From Amia ocellicauda (Eukaryota; Chordata; Actinopteri; Amiiformes; Amiidae), in contig NC_089856.1 of the NCBI RefSeq assembly GCF_036373705.1, forward strand, positions 9,108,501-9,172,500: a stretch of DNA of 64,000 bases, given 5' to 3'. A program made the translations under genes and the position numbers. Of the stretch, positions 1 through 13,300 are shown one piece after another (position 1 is the stretch's first letter; each line of letters opens with the position of its first letter). The notes beneath the pieces were generated by a model. That model saw nothing but the letters and a program-made list of their open reading frames with translations. It searched no databases and was not told the DNA's origin.

Positions 1-21
1 ATAAAAACAAGCAAAACTTAC

Positions 22-105
22 TTTCCCCGTGCATTGGCCGGGAGACAAGGTGACATTTTCAAGAACATGCAGTTTATCGTCGGCATCCAAGAAAATGTAT
101 ATTAA
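22..105 (-). other. possible exon with consensus splice donor (unidentified gene)
   Basis: On the minus strand the stretch ends at GTAAGT. It is preceded at 106-107 by an AG with only a weak pyrimidine tract, so the left boundary is doubtful and the exon may extend much further into the CpG-rich segment. One frame stays open for all 28 codons and contains the piece DADDKLHVLENVTLSPG. I do not recognise it, and it may be untranslated. Confidence 0.22.
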
Positions 106-298
106 CTAAAAGTGCTGGTTTTTGTTTTGTTTGTTTTTTTAAAAGGGAAGAAACCTTCGTCATGGGGGGACACCGAGCCGAGGGCGAGCGGTCTGCCCGG
201 ACACAGACACAGCAGCGCGGCTCCGGCCAGGCTGAGAAAGCGCCGCGGCGGCCCGGCCTCTATATTTACACGGTCTTTTTCTAAAAGCTTGTCTCGCT

Positions 299-360
299 GT
301 CTGTCTCTGTCTCTCTCTCTCTCTCCCTCTCCCCCTCTCCTCTCCTCTCCTCTCCTCTCC
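299..360. repeat. CT-rich simple repeat
   Basis: A run of TCTC/CCTCTCC units within the CpG-rich segment, purine-rich on the minus strand. Such tracts are common in vertebrate 5' untranslated regions. No coding meaning; the long open frames across it on both strands are composition artefacts. Confidence 0.8.
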
Positions 361-620
361 CGGCTCTTCCTCACTCCGCTTCGGCTGCCCCTCCTGCTAC
401 AGCTCCTGTTGTTGTTTGTCTTTTTCTCCCATTAACTTCCGGGGGCAACCGCCGAGCCAACCGCCACGGCCAAACTTCAAAGCTGGTTTCCGCCGTGTTG
501 AGCTCTTAACACCCCCTGTGCAGACGCCAGAAACGCGGCGGCGCCGATGTTATCGAGGGCGTCCAGAGAGAGATGGTGCGAGTGAACCGGAGCAGCTGCC
601 AACGTGAGAAACACACTGGG

Positions 621-2111
621 CATCCGCTCAGTAAAACAGCAGCATGCATACCCCGTCTCCCTCACATGCAGGATGGATTGCACACCGTTTGGGGTTAGGC
701 CTACAGTGTGTACAGTACTGAATCTGCAATACTGCATGTTAGCAACAGAGGCCGCTGTTGAATTTAAAGTTATGAATAAATGTGACTACAGTTCAAATGA
801 ACAACAAAATGCGTATATCACTCGATTTTCCCAAGCGACCTTTGATTCTGGTTTCATTGTAGTCGGTCTGTAAGTCAGTATTGACCTTTAGCCTGTAATG
901 AGGGAGAAGAAATGCACACAGTGTTCCTACTGCTCTGTGGTGTTTTAATGAGAGGACTTTTCATTATGCATCTACAAAGGCAGCAAGCACAGTCTTTTAT
1001 TAAAAACAAGCTAAATCAATAATCCACAACAGTCATTTAGTCAACCATAAATAAAGATGGTACAATGGACCTGCTCTTTAGAGACTTGTTCATAAAATAC
1101 AGAGCATCTAAACATGGTAGAATCACTAGTTTCTACTTATCAGGCTCAGGGAGAAACTCTTTCTGATTTAAAACTTTCTTAGGTATTTAGTAATCTGGCC
1201 TAAAGACTGTTGAATCTGCATTTAAATTCATAAGAATTCTTCACATAATTTTAAATGGATTGTAAATACTACTCCATTCACTAAGATACCAGTTCATATA
1301 ACATATAATCTTAGTCAAACTAATCTGCTCAGGCTCTTCTTGTTCTTAGACATGTAATGATGAATATATATTATATTATTGCTGTGTTTATGTTATTATA
1401 TTAACTGTACTCCTTTGTTTCACCCTTGTTAAAATCAAATTCATATGCATACAACTTTCACTGCCATGCTGACTTGACGCTTGTTTTTCTTAAGACACAC
1501 ACGAAAAGAAGTATGACAAAACACCTGAAAAGGAATTAAATGCATTTTATTTTATAGCTTTGGGTGGAAAATTTACAGAGACAAACTTCTCTGGAAATGG
1601 GACATTATATTAAAGATCTGCATTTGTATTTAGTTTTGCTAGTGAAGGGATTAGATTCATAGTTCACAATTTCAACAACCCAGCATTATTTGTATTTAAA
1701 TACAGCTGCCCCCGGTTTGGTCACACTTTTCCACGATCTGGGTTTATGTAAACCAGTTAGATTGAGATCAATGTTGAGGTCCCACATTAATGCTGGAACT
1801 CGCTCACAAATCTGGCACCAGGTGCTCAATTACTCCCAGTCAAACCAATAAAAACTGCATCGTTCCTTTGTATCACCTGTAGAAGTTGTGAAATATGAAA
1901 ATTGTGCATATGAATCTGTGCCGTTTGCTGCTTCTCTCTGTACTCTCCAAAAACTAATAAAACAAATCTAATCTCTCCTGATCCTTCCTGAAAGACTTTT
2001 TTTCCTGCATATTAAAAGGAAGTCAAAGTAGCAATCGTTTAAGGATTTGACAGTTAAAACTTAGGAAAGTGGAAAGATTTTTCGGTATGTGGATGAAATC
2101 AAAGTAACACT
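621..2111. other. AT-rich stretch without a recognisable gene
   Basis: I see no splice-bounded coding segment, RNA gene or clear repeat here. A minus-strand polyadenylation hexamer occurs near 1540-1552 (plus strand TTTATT) and could serve a transcript from the right, but nothing else supports it. Confidence 0.5.
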
Positions 2112-2335
2112 AACACAAACAGACATGTAGAGGTGTGGAGTAGCAATAAGGGGTCTGGACTCCTGAGCAGAGGGTTGGGGTTCAATCCCAGGTGGGGGAC
2201 ATTGCTGTTGTACCCTTGAGCAAGGGAATGTACCCAGACTGCTCCAGTAAAAACCCAGCTGTATAAATGGGCAATTGTATGTAATGTGATGTATTGTCTG
2301 CTAAGAAATATAATGTATAAAAGAGAAAGATAGGT
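2112..2335 (+). repeat. tRNA-derived SINE, plus orientation
   Basis: The segment carries a B-box-like GGTTCAATCCC, then a body reading through 'ttgtacccttgagcaagg', 'ctccagtaaaaaccca' and 'gtataaatgggcaattgtatg', ending near 'gtctgctaagaaat'. This is the layout of tRNA-headed SINEs widespread in fishes. The A-box end is worn and the tail is shortened. A second copy lies in reverse at about 37370-37590 and a tail fragment at about 11965-12060. The family name is not assigned. Confidence 0.7.
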
Positions 2336-5300
2336 GTGGATTAATAGCTTCCCAAGTACAACTATAGTACTATGTGGAATAGGAAGGAGGGGATTGATTT
2401 TTTTTTTTTTTCTTTGAGAACTGAACACAGCGAGTCAGTCAAAGGTCATTTAAAATAATTTATTTGTATCCAAACCTTTCAGTAAGAAACAGTGGATCTG
2501 ATATGTACATTACCCACCCCAATGTGTGAAAATATTAAAATTATATACATACAATTTACAATCTTCACAAAATTCAAAGAAAAGCAAAAATGAAAGTATT
2601 TTAACCTCCGCAATGAAACGACAGCGATGCTCTAAGACATCTTAGGATTTCTACCACCACAGTATACCTCAGTGGAGCGTCAGTCAGATCCTGGATGGCT
2701 ACAGTCTAACTGGGGTTTTAGAGTGCTTTAAAAAAACGACAAAAACCAAAACCAAAACCAAAAATCTGACTATCAGCTGTAAAAGACAAAAGCTGAAAAT
2801 GTTCAATAGAATGAGGGAGAGCTCCTGTTGGCACAAAAACCAGAATAGAAGACACTGTAGGAGCCCAGGACTGGAGCTGGGGTCCGACACCCCTGTAGTA
2901 AAATTGCCCAAGCTTCTATACTAGATAAACAGCACCGCTTTGCAAGGGCTCACACCCCTTCCAGACCCCAATTAACAGATTGCTTTCAATAATCAGATTT
3001 AAAGCAAATGCAATTATCTAAAGTGACTTAAATAGACTATAGACACCTGGCACAGGGATACTTCCAAGGTTCTCTAAATCTACACAGAAGGGCCTCAGTT
3101 CTACCTTCCAAAGCACAGAGAAGTGGAGTGACATGCATATGGGAACATATGGGCCCTTGTATTGAGCTGGGACAAAGTGCAATGGCAGGTCTCGAATTTC
3201 TCTTTGCTCGATCATGAGAAAATTAGACAAATTAGATTGTACTAGATTATAAGAAGGGCGTCTAGAGAGAATAGGATGTCCGTTTTCACCAGGTTGCTGC
3301 TTCAGGCTGTAAACATCAATGTGAAGCCAGTGAGCGAGTTGTAGATTCTTCTCCAGCATAGAGGAAATGTGCATATTCACCTGGCAAAGGGATATGGTCA
3401 ACTCGGACTCTGAAGCCACCAGCGCTTTGCTTTGGCAAGGATGAAGTCAACTTTTGTCAGGTGCATCTTTCGAATACTTATAAACATAGCCTCTGTCAAG
3501 TTCAGATCTGTAGTTTACAAATAGAGGGTGAGATTTGATTTCAATTGGCAATTTATCTTAAAAGTTAAAAAATAATAAATGCCAATTGAGTTATCAAACA
3601 CTAACACAGAGAGATGTAGACAGCACACACACAGGCAGGCAGGTCATGTGTGGGACTTGCAGTGTGAAGAAATCACAATAGTAGGAAATAGGATGACTGA
3701 TTAAACCAATGGGGAAAAACACAAACAAGAACAATGTAAACATGGGTAAAGCTTACCGACAAACACGTCTGTGGATCAAGCATGGCAGCCTGAGCTAAAC
3801 TTGCATGATCTGAATGTGCAAAGCAACAATTAAAATACATAATAGTACAAGTAATAATAATAATAATAATAATGAATGGGGGATACATGCATAGTAGGCA
3901 CATACATAAAATGATGGCTTTTGGTTTTCAGCATTTAAAAAATATGTATTTGGTGCGCCTTACCTTAAAATTGTATCCTTAAATATGTGCATCCAAATTA
4001 TGAGAAAGGTGTTTAAATTGTGATTGAAAACAGTACACAGCAAGTAAACTGGCATGATAGAAGCTAAATCTTGCAAAGAGCAAGAATGTAAGGCGGTTAA
4101 AATAGGATCGGGAGGGAAAGGGTGATCAAGTAATGTGATTGATTAAAACTTCAAACTGGGGTGATGGAATTGAATTCAGACGCTCAATCAAGACAGACGG
4201 ATTAAAAACAAAAAAAAAGTTGTTTAAACATTTATAGCAGCAAGATTTTTTTATATATATATAAAAAAAGGTAAAATCAGCACAGAATACATATAAAAAG
4301 ACAAATGCCAGAAACCAGAAATAATCCTAATCAGAGCACTCAACACTGCAAACACTATGTGGATAAAACTAAACCAAAACATAAGACAAAAATAACAGTA
4401 ATAAAAATAAATGTATCTCAACCTTGTAAACATTTCATATTCACCGACTGCATGCTAATTTCTTTCAGTTTGCACTTTGGTAATCCTTTACATTCACACC
4501 CAGTTCGGCTATCTTTAGACACTGAATACTTTAGGGCAGCAATACTCACTGGATATGGGCAGCTGGAGAATTATGCTTGTTCATGAGAATGTAAGAACCA
4601 GAACCACAGATAGATCAATTGCTTTCTTGGCATGGTATTAGAGAGTGGTCCTAAGCCCGGAAATCCTTATCCAGAATTAGCATTTTAAAGACGGTGAATT
4701 GAAAAGTTTTTCAATGAAATGCTGCAACACATGCAATTGATAAGTGATGCAGAAAGATGCCTTTACAATGTGTTGGTCACACAAAAGGGGGAAAAAGGTT
4801 GGGGTCCGTATAAATGCCAGCACCTTCTCCTAAACTTCGAGGGCCGAAAACGAGTTGCCAAAGCACATGAAAGAACTAATGCATCTCCCTGGCAATCGAT
4901 GCTCGAGCTGATGATTCCTGAGTTGGGGCTTCAACTTGCCATGCCTAAACTAGTGGGGGGAACTTACCACTGCGACACAGGTGTCACACTTTTAGAATTC
5001 CCCATGACGTTTCTATCCACTTAGTGCCAGAAAGCTTCTCTCAAAATGGATATTGAATAATCTCTACCAGGAAGCTTAAACCTCGCTTCTGGGGGTTACC
5101 CCTGGGTCTCGTTTGAATTGCCCATTTTAAATTAAGCTGATACAAATTATACATTTGAAAAACTGGCCATTGACTTTCCTTAACTAAATTACACTCTTAA
5201 AACATGGATGGGGTTAGAAATACCCTCTACCAAGAGACTGCTTTCTGAATCATCAAGGTATATTGATTAAATAAGCAGACATGCTTATAATGGGGTTTTA

Positions 5301-5901
5301 TATTGTGGGAATGAAGGATGGACGGAGTAGTTTTTCACTAATCTGAAGGACTTTTCAGGTTATAAATAGGCCTAATTAATACAATACTTAAAATAAGTCC
5401 AATAAATCAAGATCCATTCATGGGTTGAATACGTAACTCTATGCAGAGACAACAAAATAAAAATCTCAAAAGGATCCAGACAAAAGGAGATGCACCAGAC
5501 CCCAGGCATGAGAAAACATGAAAGGCAAATGAACATTACTGTATACATTGCTCTGAAGCCCTGTGCTATCCAGCTTGTTTCCGGGCCGAATGCTAAAGAT
5601 CCCATTCAGAATTGGCAAGACACTCTGATGCAGAAGGGTGCCACAGTAGATATGGAAAAAGGCCACTGGCAGAAAGTTTGGAATTGAGGAGTTGCCGCAA
5701 CATCTGCAGTTATAAGATAGATAATAAAACAGGGTACTTAAATCAATAAGTAAAAATGACTGTTTTTATTTTATTTTTTCCGTCTCCCCATTCAGGCGTT
5801 GCATCAGCAAAAATGGTTAAAAAAAAAATGGTATCTGGTTTTAATGTGGGGGCACAATTTTTGTACCTCAAAAACCAAAGCCTTTTTTCGGTTCCCTAGA
5901 T
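2336..5901 (-). other. noncoding stretch, possibly a long nemp1 3' untranslated region
   Basis: No splice-bounded exon is visible. The DNA lies downstream of the nemp1 stop (6452) and has a minus-strand AATAAA (plus TTTATT at about 2458-2463 and 5765-5770), so a long 3' untranslated region is possible. A 133-codon minus-strand frame at 3018-3419 matches nothing I recognise. The end of a hAT-type MITE ('ggactggagc...acacccctg') is visible at about 2870-2897, and (AAT)n occurs near 3853-3873. Confidence 0.35.
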
Positions 5902-6079
5902 CAGAGGTGTCAGACTCCAGTCCCAAAGGGGGCACAACAAATGAGATTTCAGCATCTGGACAGAAGTTTCAAATCATCCACTTAATCATTAGACCAATGA
6001 AGACAAGACGAGAGGTGGGCTGAAAAAAATAAAAACAGGAGACATTCCAGCCCTCCAGGACTGGAGTTTGACACCCCTG
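5902..6079. mobile_element. hAT-type MITE with perfect 8-bp target site duplication
   Basis: A 178-bp element bounded by inverted ends: left CAGAGGTGTCAGACTCCAGT, right complement CAGGGGTGTCAAACTCCAGT. It is flanked on both sides by the identical 8-mer CCCTAGAT (5894-5901 and 6080-6087). An 8-bp duplication with CAG-starting ends is the signature of hAT transposons. There is no coding capacity, so movement needed a transposase in trans. It lies just downstream of the nemp1 coding end. Confidence 0.9.
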
Positions 6080-6451
6080 CCCTAGATGTAGCCAATCAGA
6101 GACTGGTTAAAAATATGATAAAGATCTCAAACTATAGTGGTGTTATTTGTGGACTCCAGTATCAAACAAAGTAGTATATAGTACTCTGTAACCATTTTCA
6201 GGCAGAGATCTAACACAAGGGAAAATAAATTCATCTGGGACTAGAGCACAAAGAGAGATTGATTGTCTTTGCCTATCAGGAGTTTTTGGTATTCTCACCC
6301 CTTCTTAAGGCATTGAATCCTGTTTTGTAAAAAAAAAAAACAGGCTCTGGCGGGTAACCTGCCCAGCGTTGTATGAGTGCAGTCTGGGTAAGTTGAGGGG
6401 TGGAGGGCAGGGAGCTGTATGGACACCTAGGCTGCGGTGCCCTCTGCGCTC

Positions 6452-6644
6452 TCACAGAGACCTGTGGTTCCTCGGCAAATCCATCGCCAGCTCCTCACGC
6501 TTCCACCCCCTCCTCTCATTCTCCTCCTCCTCCTCTTCATCTTCAAAATCCTCCTCATCGTCAAAGAGAAAGCTGTACTCCTGTGCGTGCACCGACACCT
6601 CGTTGGGGTCCAAGTGCGGGGAGCCCTCCACGAAGTCTGCAAAC
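6452..6644 (-). CDS. nemp1: nemp1 coding exon 9 (C-terminus and stop)
   Basis: Acceptor TTGCGCAG|; residues 377-440, stop TGA at 6454-6452. It begins [20 protein letters not shown], conserved with human, then diverges into a run of aspartate and glutamate ([14 protein letters not shown]) and a basic end ([20 protein letters not shown]) not found at the human C-terminus. Confidence 0.9.
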
Positions 6645-9600
6645 CTGCGCAAGAAGTCCGTACATTACTTGAAACCCAGACGCTATCAGCAAACATCAAG
6701 CACCAAAGATTACTTTCTCCATCCCTGGGTGCTGGCCCTCTGTAACAGCCTTGCAGCCCCGCAATACATGGTAGCAACTGGCAGGGCTTTTACATAAACT
6801 GTCTTCCAGGGGTGGAAAGGTCAGATCTCATCAGCTCTATCTGAAGAAACATGTGGAGGTTCTAAATAGGCTGCAGTGCATTTAGCTTATTTAATGAACA
6901 GCTCAAAACTGATTTCACTGCTTTGCGATGGGGAAAAAACTGTGCATTTTAACACCCACCTTTTCGGGGACTGGAGTCTGGACACGGCCCTCCAGGCGCT
7001 GAACTCCGGGCTGCTGCAGTAACTCCGCAGCTCCTCCAGGGCGCGCTGTGTCTCCACCTCTGCCTGCTTCTGGTACTCTTCCTCCGTCAACAAGCGGGGT
7101 GGCTCTGGGGACCATTGCCAGCCCTTTAACCTCCTGCCCAGAGAGCACAGAGCGCACTGAACACAGGACTGTACAGTACAGTACAGCACAGCACAGCGGC
7201 ACATACAACACAACACAGCACAGTACAGTACAGTACAGTACAGTACAGCTGCACACACTCCATAAACAACGTGGGTCCAGAACAGATTCCAGCCCGGGTC
7301 ACACTCAGGGATTTTTGTTGCGGTTATTGTTGTTTTAGACCTTTTTCCATCAGTGGGTTCAAGATCACACTTAATGGTTTTTAATGTTGAATCTGGTAGC
7401 CAGGAGGGACTGCACAACCAAAGACCCTGTAGCTCAGGGATGGGGAACCTTTTTCCGATCAAGGGCCATTCGAGTGTTCACAACTGTATTCACGGGCCGC
7501 AACCTTAATTAATACACCTACATCAAAACATTAATACAGATGAAACTTACATTCTAATGCAAGAACAAAATCACTTTTTTCTAAACGCACACACTGCAAT
7601 CAAAACATAAATAACTATATAGTCTACAATAAGCAAAAAGCTCAAAAACGGCATACAATAAGATAATGAAACAAGTGTAAACGTAAATATTGGAATAATG
7701 CTCAAAAGCAATATTTTATATATTTTATAGTTCAAAAGTAACAGCATTTATATTGCATTTATCAAAACATAATTGTAAACATTTTCAAACTATGTAAACT
7801 TGTTATTCACTGTAGCTTTGTATGCTGAAAACAATCAGTGTATTTCAATAAACTATTTTCTATATATCTATCCTGCATACCTGACAGCTCGGGACAGTCC
7901 ACACAGGACACGTTTCTGCACTTTCCCTGCAGGAGCTCATACCTCACACTGCACTTTGACAGCCCTCTCCAGGTGAACAATTTTACTCCACGAATATATA
8001 GCATGGCAGTAAATGCTCCTCCGCTGATAATATCCGTGAATCATTATTTTGCGTGCAATGTGCCTAGCAATCACGTATTGATCAGTAGAGTAAAATTAGA
8101 TTAAAAATTTGTACCTGGCGTTTCACTCACAATGTGTTCACAACACTGCATGGCACAAACCCACAAATGATCTGTCATTGCCAGTATCACTGATGCCACG
8201 GAATCAGTCATGTTCATATAAACGGCATGTCCAAAACGAGCTCTCTTCAATCTCCGTTTCCAATCCATGTTTATTTGCAGGTAATCACTGTATCCACTCA
8301 ATCTGACTACAGCTGTAAGAAAACACCTGTAATGCTGTACAATGTGTGTGTTTTTCAAGCAAATGAAAGACTTTAGACAGGTAGAGACCACCACTTGAGT
8401 GCCAGACTGACTATTATGAAGGGCAGGCAGGATTATGCGTTATATTTGAGTTATTATGTTTTTAAATGGCCAGTCAAAATAACCAGATTTTGGCTATTCT
8501 AGGTAAATGTATTTATAACTTATTTATTTTCGTGTTTATGCAGTTAAAACGCAGTAGAGATGTTTATTACATAAGCTCAGCGCTTCTAGTGTTAAGTGTA
8601 TGTCACAATTTTTTTATGTTTTTTCTTCAAAGGGACTCTAAGGGCCGGCGCAAACGGCCTCAGGGGCCGTATACGGCCTGGAGGCCGGACATTCCCCACC
8701 CCTTTTGTAGCTCCCAGGGATCAGGGCTGGATCCTGCCCGTGACAACACTTCACCGATCTAGTTCATGCACAGGGTGGACAATGTGTCCAGCAGTGACCC
8801 ACACCAACAGCTGTTCACCTGGGCCCAGTGCTGTGATGTCGGGCGTCTTTGCCTCGGCCAGAGGTGGCTGGGGCCCTCGGCCGTGCTGCTCCCCAGCGCC
8901 TCCGGAGAAAATAACCAGTTCAGTTTAATACGCTTTTTTTTTTTTTTCCTCATTGCGAAAGCAGCCATACAGAACACAGTGACAGAGCTATAGAGATACA
9001 GTCTGAATGCTCTACAAATATACTGCAAGATTAACTGTGACCATACAAACACAGTGTGCAGTACTGCTCCATGTGTTGGGAAATACAAGGCTGTCCACTG
9101 ACAAACTGGGCTTTGGGTCACTTTTAGGGTTGTGGTTCAACCAGCCCACTGCTCTGAACTGCTCTGTCTTATACAGACATCTAGAAATTAAACTGGAGTT
9201 CCCCACACCTACTACAGATTTAAGATTGAAGTAAACTTAAAGTGCATCTCAATCCTGATCCACACCATCCTGCAGATTTGTATTCAAACTGAGCTCTCAG
9301 GTTACTTAATAGAACATAAGAAAGGGTACAAACGAGAGGAGGCCATTGGACCCATCATGCAAGTTTGGTGTCCATTATTAACTGAGTGATCCAAGGATCC
9401 TACCCAGTCTAATTTAAAATGTTCCAAAATTTTCAGCTTCAATCACATCGCTGGGGAGTTTATTCCAGATTGTGACAACTCTGTGTGAAGAAGTGTCTCC
9501 TGTTTTCCGAGTTCAACCATTAGATGAACTCATAATTTGCCTAATTATTATGTTTTGGTTTAAGTCTTTAAACAGATTTTAAACAATTGGAGATTTCAAG

Positions 9601-10296
9601 TTAAATATAAAATGATATCAGACATGCCAACATGCTGTAAGTGAGAAAATAAGAAAATGTCAAGGTCACTTTCAGCTCGGTTGGAACAGAAACCAGCAGG
9701 ACAGTGGGGTCCTCAGCACCAGGGTGGAGAAACAGTGACTGATGAGATTTCATGGGTAAATATGGATGTACTTTTTGATGGACATTTTCACAAAAAGATT
9801 GGATTGTAAATGGCAGTAAGGACCAAATATTGGTGATTAATGGCTGTATTGAAATTGTAGGAGATCACAAAGACATACACACAAAAGGGCTACAGACTCC
9901 CTGCGAAACTCCAAGGTCATTAAGACTATTCTAATTTGATTTGATATTAAAAAATATAATTACTTTTTTTCATATTATACTGCATGCTGACTTCCCACAA
10001 CTACCCATTATTCAAATTTAGCATCATTAAGAGTAAATCAGCTCCTTGCATCGGTCTCCATGCATGCAGGTTCGTCTAGTCTGCGATACAGATGCTGATG
10101 TTGAGAGCGCTGCTGTCTGCAGTTTGCCAGTCGTTTGTTTCGACTACCTACTGCCTGGAAAACATTTCTAGCCACTGTTTCTGGATTAGACTCGATTAGT
10201 GAAAAATACTGCTCTCCAAATCAGTGCTTAAATGAGGCTGATGAACATAAACGATGTTGCACCAATTAATTAAAAGGATTGGGGAAAAAAAATGTG

Positions 10297-10336
<40 letters not shown>

Positions 10337-13300
10337 GTTGAAGCAAAATAACCATAACATTAACACTTGGGCCAGGAATGAAATAAAGGCAAACAGCTGC
10401 CCATTGCACTCAGGTCTGTAGATGGTCATTAGCAGGTGGGCCAACGTTTTAAGTAGGGCCCTTAAACTGAGCCAACTGTTCCCTGTTAAGGGATGTAGCA
10501 GAACAGAATTAAATTACAAATAGTAATCAGTCCAATTAACAATCTGATACAGTTTTTAAAGGCAGGTCAATACATTTATTTTAAATAAATATATTATTTT
10601 AAAGTGTCTGCAATAGACTGGTGACCCATCAAGGGGGGCTCATCGTGCCCCTATGCAGCAGCTAATTTATAACAGATGCCTGGATTTTAAAGTCACACAA
10701 CAATCATGGGGAGAAAAAAAAAAAAAACATTCACAGGGGTGGGTGACTCCATTTCTCAAGGGCAGCTCTTATTTACTTATTTGAACTCATTATTTGGTTA
10801 GCTCCCCTCTGTCATTTGGCATTAATCATTTTCTAATGGACAGGATCTTCTAGAACCCATAGGATTCCAGCCCCCATAGACTAGAGCTGCCTCACTGCAA
10901 TAAGGCCTATACAACACTGCTAATGATAAGAGACAGCCTTTATTTCTCTAACTGAATCACTCAAATGTGCAGTCCAGAAAAATAGCTCAGCCAACCCCTC
11001 CTGGACATCACAGCACTTGAATGCACTTTCTAGCTACACTAACATACCCCCTATTCTGCTGCTGATTGTTATCTATTCTTCTTCTAGCACTTTTAATCAC
11101 CTTACTGTAACTGCCCTGGGAAAGGGTGTTTGCAGGGATAAGTGAGAGACGAGAACAGAGAAGTGAAAAGTGAGAAGGGAGAGTGAAGCCCAAAATAACC
11201 ACGAGGAAAACCAAACAAAATGGAGGCTCCCATGCGGTGTGCCATTGCAGCGGGTGGTCCTACCTCCACAGTGTGAGGGCCAGGCGGATGGGGTGCTCCA
11301 GGTTTTTGGAGCAAAAAGCGGCGATGATGAGAGCCAGTGCCACCTGCTGGACCTGGATGCCGGCATAGACCAAGAGCAGCCCAGCGATCTGCAGCGTCCA
11401 GGTCAGGATGTTGATGCTGCGCACCTCAGTCAGGGGGCCGTGGCGGTAGCACACTGCGAAGCTCACGAAACCCACCACCGCCACGTAGCCTGCATACCCA
11501 TGACACAAAAGAGAGATTAGGAGAAGAGCAGGACTCACCAGAGGGAATCCAGGGGCGGCCACACACACACACACACTTTTGTGGTCTTGCACACTTCCGA
11601 CTTGGCATTTCCACAAAAGGCCAGAGAGGCTAGTTAAATGGATTGCAGCCTCAATGTCTCATGATTTGGGGAAATGATTGTACTGAACTTCTAATTTCTT
11701 GGTATTGTTTAGTTTTTTTACTAACATGGTGTGAAAAATCAAGCAAGATTCTGTATCTCCTGGAACAGCAGCAAAATAACCTTATGTACAGCATCCTGTA
11801 CAGTAAAAGGCAAGTTAAATTAATCGTCAGGGAGGGTTGGATGAACACAGTGAGAGGGATAAACCAGATCATCATCATTGGACAAATAGGAAAACTGTGA
11901 AAAATGTATTACACAGCCATGAGACTTCTGGGAAGAAAAAAATACAGGAGCCTCATGTCTTGTGAAATGCATTATTATTATTATTTATTTATTAGCAGAT
12001 GCCCTTGTCCAGGGCGATACCTGACAATAAATAAAGCCGCAACTACAGGCTTACCGCTTTCAGCTTTCCATTAGCAGGTGCGTTAACGTTTTGGATTAAA
12101 TCCCAGACCTAGGCCAAGAGCACATTGAACACTTTAACCCACCCGCGACTTATTAACAAATTATAAACATAAGATGAGAGGTTTGTATTTAAGTAGTAGT
12201 GTTGGTATCCAAGTTTCTCATTTGCCAGTGTGATCGGCTCAGGCCCTCCTGTGCAAATGGCGAATCACACTTGTACTAGGGGGGTTTATTTTCTACTACA
12301 ATATAGAGCAGCCGAGGGGAGCTCACCGATGGCGAAGTGCCAGTGCTCTCGCAGAATGACCTGTAGGTTCCTGAACACCAGCTGGATGAGGTAGACCGAG
12401 AAGGACCAGCCACCCGCCACCAGGATGTAGAAGGGACTTTTCTGGGAGAAGGGATAGAGCGGGAGAACAGTAAAGGAGAGGGTTGGCTTCAGTACACATC
12501 ACAGCTCAGTTGTGCATTTACACAAGACCCACTCCACCATACAGCACCTATAGAACCACCTCTTCGCTGGGGCACTGTCCGAGGACTTTACTGGCCTATT
12601 TACAAGCACAGCCCACCATGGGCTTACCTTTGGAAGGAATCTGGCCACTACAAAGATCAGGATAACGAGGGAGGCGATCATTCCTGTACTCATGCCAGCA
12701 GAGTAGTAGAAGACCTGACTCCTGCGAAACAGAAAAACAGACCACTAATAACTCTGAATCTTCTCAAAACAGTTGATATGTACAGCCTTATACAGAAACC
12801 TGCAGCTCATGAAACCCCAAATGGAGGACACTGGTATAAAATGTCAGGGTAATTGCCATCAGTGTTTAAGAAACCTTTCATAGACAAAGATTACAATCGA
12901 ACACCAAGCTATGATCCTGCATCTCCAACACAGCGTGTACAATACTGACACACACTGGAGAATCAATCAAGACACAGGGCCTTCTTCACAGAAACAATAC
13001 TGTGCAACACTTCTGTACAAAGTGTGTAGGAAGCTAATACACAGTTAACAGCGATACAACTTGGTGGAAAGGTTGCAGCTTATGGGGAGGGAAATCCACT
13101 CCAAGTCTAGTGTCCTCTGCAGGTCAAGCTTCCCAATTATTCTGTCATCAAGGGAGACTAAATCTTAAGCTCTCTGGTAGGATTATAGCATCACTGTATA
13201 CTGTGGATAGGTCTCAGAACACTACTGACAATGTCCGACATTACCTGCTCAGTGTTTCTGCATAGAAGAACAGGAGCAGACCAGCAAAGAAGACCATGAA

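Larger units (their letters stand above)
1..620 (-). promoter_or_regulatory. CpG-rich segment, possible promoter and first exon of an unidentified minus-strand gene
   Basis: Seen: about 160-600 is rich in CpG and GC compared with the AT-rich DNA to the right, with a long CT tract at 299-360. On the minus strand a consensus donor (AAA|GTAAGT, GT at 20-21) closes a possible exon whose last base is 22. Inference: this is a CpG-island promoter with a first, perhaps untranslated, exon of a gene extending off the left edge. No protein in the segment is recognisable, so the gene is not named. It could also be an isolated CpG island. Confidence 0.35.

Noticed and set aside
2112..2335. Functional tRNA gene
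   Set aside because: Only a B-box-like motif survives; no cloverleaf can be drawn and the following sequence is a SINE body.
4719..5024. 101-codon plus-strand frame
   Set aside because: No recognisable protein and no splice or promoter signals nearby.
6369..6797. Several 90-142 codon frames overlapping nemp1 exon 9
   Set aside because: Shadows of the real exon created by its GAG/GAT-rich repeat on the other strand.
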